Source of the DNA: Chrysomallon squamiferum
Lineage: Eukaryota > Mollusca > Gastropoda > Neomphalida > Peltospiridae
Reading direction: 5' to 3'
NCBI GenBank assembly: GCA_012295275.1
Contig: CM022673.1
Location: forward strand, 13,165,788 to 13,227,787
Length of the DNA stretch: 62,000 nucleotides
A program made the position numbers and the translations under genes. Of this stretch, positions 58,561 through 62,000 are shown piece by piece; within the stretch, counting starts at the first letter, position 1, and every line of letters starts with the position of its first letter. The notes under the pieces are model-generated. The model was not told the DNA's origin. It searched no databases and was given only the letters and a program-made list of their open reading frames with translations.

Positions 58561-59099
58561 GATTTAAAGCAGTTTGGAGAATGTGTGTTTATTTGTGTGC
58601 ATTGCAGACAGACTGACAGACAGAGGGACAGAAAGAGATCAACTAATTCTGTGAATATATGAAAGTATGAATGTGCATTATCTATATGTGTGTGATAGAC
58701 ATTCAGACAGACAGACGGACAGACAGAGAAATGAACCAGCTGATGTAAATGTGTAATTGTGTATATAATGTAGACACAAAATCGTTTATATCATAAAACA
58801 TGTATAAACCAGAGTGTACAATCCATAAAGCACTAACAATATTCATTACTGTACTTTATAATCTCTCTATAATATTACTACACAGATTAAACTCCAATGT
58901 ATTTACCAGCATAATCAATGTACACTGTACACAACTATAGATTCCACTCTGTTAATTATATATGATTTTCCTGCCTGATCAGAAAACACAGATATTATAC
59001 TAATGAGTTGGTAAGTACTACATACAAAACAGCAACTTACAGTTTTCATATACAGTGAAACCATGTTATAACTGAACTCTGTTTAATGAATTTTAGAAA
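58561..59099. other. spacer with CAGA repeats
   Basis: CAGA-type runs at 58605-58625 and 58703-58725; the rest is AT-rich and unrecognised. Confidence 0.55.
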
Positions 59100-59420
59100 T
59101 AATTTTTTTTTTTTTTTTGAATTATGAGTCTTTCTTTTTTTGGTTTTTTCCTTTCTTCACATTTGTCTTGTTTTCATCTCTTTCTTTCTTTCCTTTCTCA
59201 TTATGTCTACTGTCTGTTTATCTGCCTCTCTTTGTTTTTTTTGTCTGTTTCTCACTCACTGCCTTTCTGTTTCTCTGTCTCTGCATTTGTACTTTGGTGT
59301 GTATTTGTCTATGTCTGTATCTACACACAGTTTTATATGTGTTTGTCTGTGTATTTGGTATACATGACTGTACTTATATATACCTTATGATCTTGCGTTT
59401 TCATTTACATGTTTATTAAA
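59100..59420. repeat. T-rich and CT/TG-rich low-complexity tract
   Basis: Poly-T at about 59103-59118, then pyrimidine-rich TTTCTTTC/TCTGTC and TG-rich sequence. Three overlapping Phe/Ser/Cys frames are artefacts. Confidence 0.8.
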
Positions 59421-59680
59421 TGTTTATCACATCACAGAAATAAATGTACATTTTAATACATTAACAAACAGCAACCTGAGTGTCTGTTAATTTGTGAATC
59501 CACTGTATTACAACTGAAAACCAACATGCAATTTTCATGTCTGATAAAATGTATCATTAACTGTCAATTTTCTACATGACAATTATATTTACAAGGAGTA
59601 ATAGGTTCAATAAATCATGATTGTCAGTATTTGATTATTTTCCCATTCCAACCCGCCTGGGGTCTGGAAATAAACTGTCT
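59421..59680. other. spacer
   Basis: AT-rich with a small complex patch (59640-59680); nothing recognised. Confidence 0.45.
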
Positions 59681-60025
59681 GGATGATAATTTAGATGATG
59701 ATTATTGTAATGATGGTGGTGGTGATGATAATAAAGATTTAGATATTAAGTATGTTCTTGATGTTGACGATGATAATGATGATAATAATGCAATGATAAT
59801 AATAATAATAATGATGATAAAGATGATAACACCAAGATGATGATTAATGTGAAGATTTTTGATGATTACTATAATGACATAGAACACATAAAGATACAAA
59901 TAAGGACAACAATGATGATGATGATGATGAGGGTGGTGGTAATGATGATTATATGACTGTGATGATGATGATGATGACGAGGGTGGTGGTAATGATGATG
60001 ATATGTCTGTGATGATGATAATGAA
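59681..60025. repeat. GAT triplet array with 50-bp duplication
   Basis: GAT and AAT triplets throughout. GAGGGTGGTGGTAATGATGA occurs at 59929 and 59979, a 50-bp tandem duplication. Asp-rich and Ser/His-rich frames are artefacts. Confidence 0.9.
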
Positions 60026-60285
60026 AAATAGTTCATATTTCAAGAATTAGAGGAGAGTAAAATCTTACCAAGACTTATTAATCCGAGTTCAAAATTCAGC
60101 AATGAAGAGCAGCCATTCAGTGTAAAGCAAATTACTAAGTGTATGGCTTCTAGTATTTGATGAAGAAAAAAAACTCAAAAAAGTAATTTTCTGTGTGAGT
60201 GATTTGAGTTTGTTGAGTTGTGTGAACTGTAAAGAGTAATTAGAAAAGCAAAGAAGTTGACTGCAAACACAGAGAAGTATTTGTA
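60026..60285. other. spacer
   Basis: Mixed AT-rich sequence without supported features. Confidence 0.45.
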
Positions 60286-60440
60286 CGTTATGTCTGTCTG
60301 TGTGTCCATGTGTGCGTGGGTGTGACTGTGTGTGTGTGTGTGTGTGTGTGCTGTATGCATGTCTGTCTGTATGTGTGTGTCTGTGCAAAGAGAGAGACAC
60401 AAGAAAAAGATAGTGAGAAAGAGAGAACAAAAAAATGAAA
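60286..60440. repeat. TG-rich and GA-rich simple sequence
   Basis: TG repeats with TCTG interruptions (60290-60390; purest at about 60329-60350), followed by purine-rich sequence. Confidence 0.88.
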
Positions 60441-61039
60441 AAGAGAGACAGTAAGACAGCCACTAGAAAGTAATGAAAAAAAATTCAGAAATAAATCTTC
60501 AGTAATTCAAATACAAAACATTATTTAAGAGGTTTTATAAAAAATGCTTATTTCTAATTTCCAAAACTTAATGAAGTGAAGTTAATAATAGCAGATTTTT
60601 ACATTAAAAACAATGTAGGTCAAAAAAAAAAAGAAGAAAATTTTAAACTTTAAAACATAATACATGAAAATGTAAACAGAACAATAAACAACAAAAAACA
60701 ACAAAAATCTCAGCAAAGAAAAAATCAAATTTAACCAATTTCCTAACAATGACATTGATAGACACCATCCTTTTTTCTTTTTTCTTTCTCTCTTCCTGTC
60801 TCTCTTTCCTTTCTTTTTCTTTTTTTTTTTTTTTTTTTTTGTGTGTATGAATGTCAAGAAACGAAATAATTTTAAAGAGGCAAAAAAAAAAAAAAAAAAA
60901 AAAAATTCATAATTTGAAAATTGAGAACACGAAAAAGCAATGAACCAGCATATTAAAAAGCAGAAATACTTTAATTACAATATTTAGTGAGAGACAGAGA
61001 TTAAAAATTAATATTGTTTTATTAAAAAAAAAAAAAAAA
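60441..61039. other. AT-rich spacer with homopolymers
   Basis: CT-rich to poly-T at about 60768-60840, then poly-A at about 60883-60904 and 61024-61041. No gene is supported. Confidence 0.65.
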
Positions 61040-61420
61040 AACTTTTCTTGAATGCTGGTTGTGTGGGATTTTGTAGCCTGCAGGTTTTGTCCCTGTTGCA
61101 GACAAATTATTAAAGAAGTGTTAAAATTCTCTAATTATGTTCCTGCCAATATTTGAAGACTTCCTTTGGGGCTTGATATGACATCCTTGTCATTAAATCC
61201 TCAATTTGATGATAATCTTGTGTTAGGCTGCTAAGTCCTGTGTCAGACATCAGACCATCAAATATATATATAAATATGTTCAAAGATGAATTAAGTAGAA
61301 TAAGTCACGTTTCTAAATTATCTCCCTTGAGTTCTCACAAGCCACAAAGCCATCAAAATTGTTTTAGTTATTATAAGAGTTAACCTTTTCACCTTTTGTT
61401 TCAGTTATTGTAAATTAAAA
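61040..61420. promoter_or_regulatory. candidate conserved non-coding element
   Basis: Complex 380-bp block with CTCTAATTATGTTCCTGCC (61130-61148), GACAAATTATTAAAG and a reverse GGGAGATAATT motif (61316-61331). No coding frame. Texture matches the other element-like blocks. Confidence 0.33.
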
Positions 61421-62000
61421 GCACAGATATATGAGTCTGAAATTCAAAAAAGATTCTGTATTCTGTGATAATGATAAGGCTGCTATATTTAGCAAACACT
61501 TTTAAAATTGGGCTTTTTATTTGTTTTTATATCCAGTCAGTTAAACAAGAAAAATGAATACAATTTATTTTATAATTTGTATTCTCTGTGTGTCTGTCTC
61601 TATGTCTGTATACATGTCTGAGTACATTTAGATATATATTTTGAAAATAAAACTAAGATATACAAAAACATAAGCTCTCTCTTTAGATGAAAAGAGACAA
61701 AATATATTCACACACACACACATATAAAAACTGATCCATAAAACATATTAATAAACCCTTTGTTGTTGTTTTTTAAATCTTAACTAATAAATATTAAAAT
61801 TATTTATGATGCACTTTATCTCAAACAGCATTTAACAAAAAACATGTGAGCCCAACAACCAATTGAAAATTATTAACAAGCTCTTCAACAACCCCCAAGT
61901 GGCAACCTAAAAACCTCAAAGTGCTGCAAGAAAATACTTTGTTTTGTGAAACAATGATCAAAGCTTTGCACTTTTCTTAATTAAAGACAAAAAAAAAATT
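61421..62000. other. AT-rich spacer at right end
   Basis: AT-rich with short TG/CA runs (61580-61620 and 61710-61725). 61850-61960 is slightly more complex. The window ends without a gene. Confidence 0.55.

Overview
The window looks like about 62 kb of eukaryotic, gene-poor DNA, most likely from a mollusc. It is strongly AT-rich and crowded with microsatellites: GA, CATA, TG, AT, AAT, TTG, GAT and GGAT tracts, plus poly-A and poly-T runs. There is no bacterial-style gene packing. Two repeat signatures support a mollusc, both from memory of gastropod and bivalve sequence rather than any search. The first is a dispersed CAAGGGAGATAACTCC-type motif, seen at 733-763, 9156-9170, 15853-15868, 35463-35478, 55191-55206 and 61316-61331. 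The second is a repeat containing AGCAAGGGATCTTTTATATGC-like sequence, seen at 35930-35980 and as a degenerate tandem array at 51278-51700. The species cannot be named from this.

No protein-coding gene could be supported. Every long open frame is either a translated simple repeat (poly-Ser/Leu, Tyr-Val-Cys-Met, poly-Asn, poly-Ile and similar) or a chance frame in unique sequence with no recognisable domain. No rRNA, true tRNA gene, CRISPR or intact transposon was seen. The region is best read as an intergenic desert or part of very large introns. The best hints of transcription are two CpG-richer blocks: 8400-8680, with a TATA-like box followed by two good splice donors, and 41700-42130, with an ATG in good context running straight into a consensus splice donor. 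A third hint, at 36960-37235, is a strong splice-acceptor-like tract followed by GC-richer sequence.

The layout alternates three textures. First, AT-rich simple-sequence spacers make up most of the window. Second, about 25 blocks of 150-500 bp of complex, non-repetitive, somewhat GC- and CpG-richer sequence (for example 660-1030, 3740-4110, 14330-14480, 15790-16250, 30020-30560, 43335-43740, 53890-54260, 54850-55260 and 61040-61420) resemble conserved non-coding elements, often with homeodomain-type TAATTA words; conservation itself cannot be seen from one sequence. Third, there are many local tandem arrays: a 21-bp minisatellite (9855-10001), a 22-bp minisatellite with an exact 88-bp higher-order repeat (26257-26520) beside a sister array in another arrangement (26631-26851), a 29-31-bp minisatellite (37236-38085), a 48-54-bp array (51278-51700), a degenerate TACTATTTTCTATACAAC array (52505-53115) and a 93-96-bp array (55845-56640).

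Other elements are several decayed tRNA-like SINE heads on the minus strand (38418-38478, 44195-44275, 50170-50255 and possibly 47000-47075) and a 24-bp inverted repeat about 0.5 kb apart (35590-36132) that may bound a small non-autonomous element. If this is the flank or intron of a developmental regulator, the unique blocks would be its regulatory modules; that is inference only.
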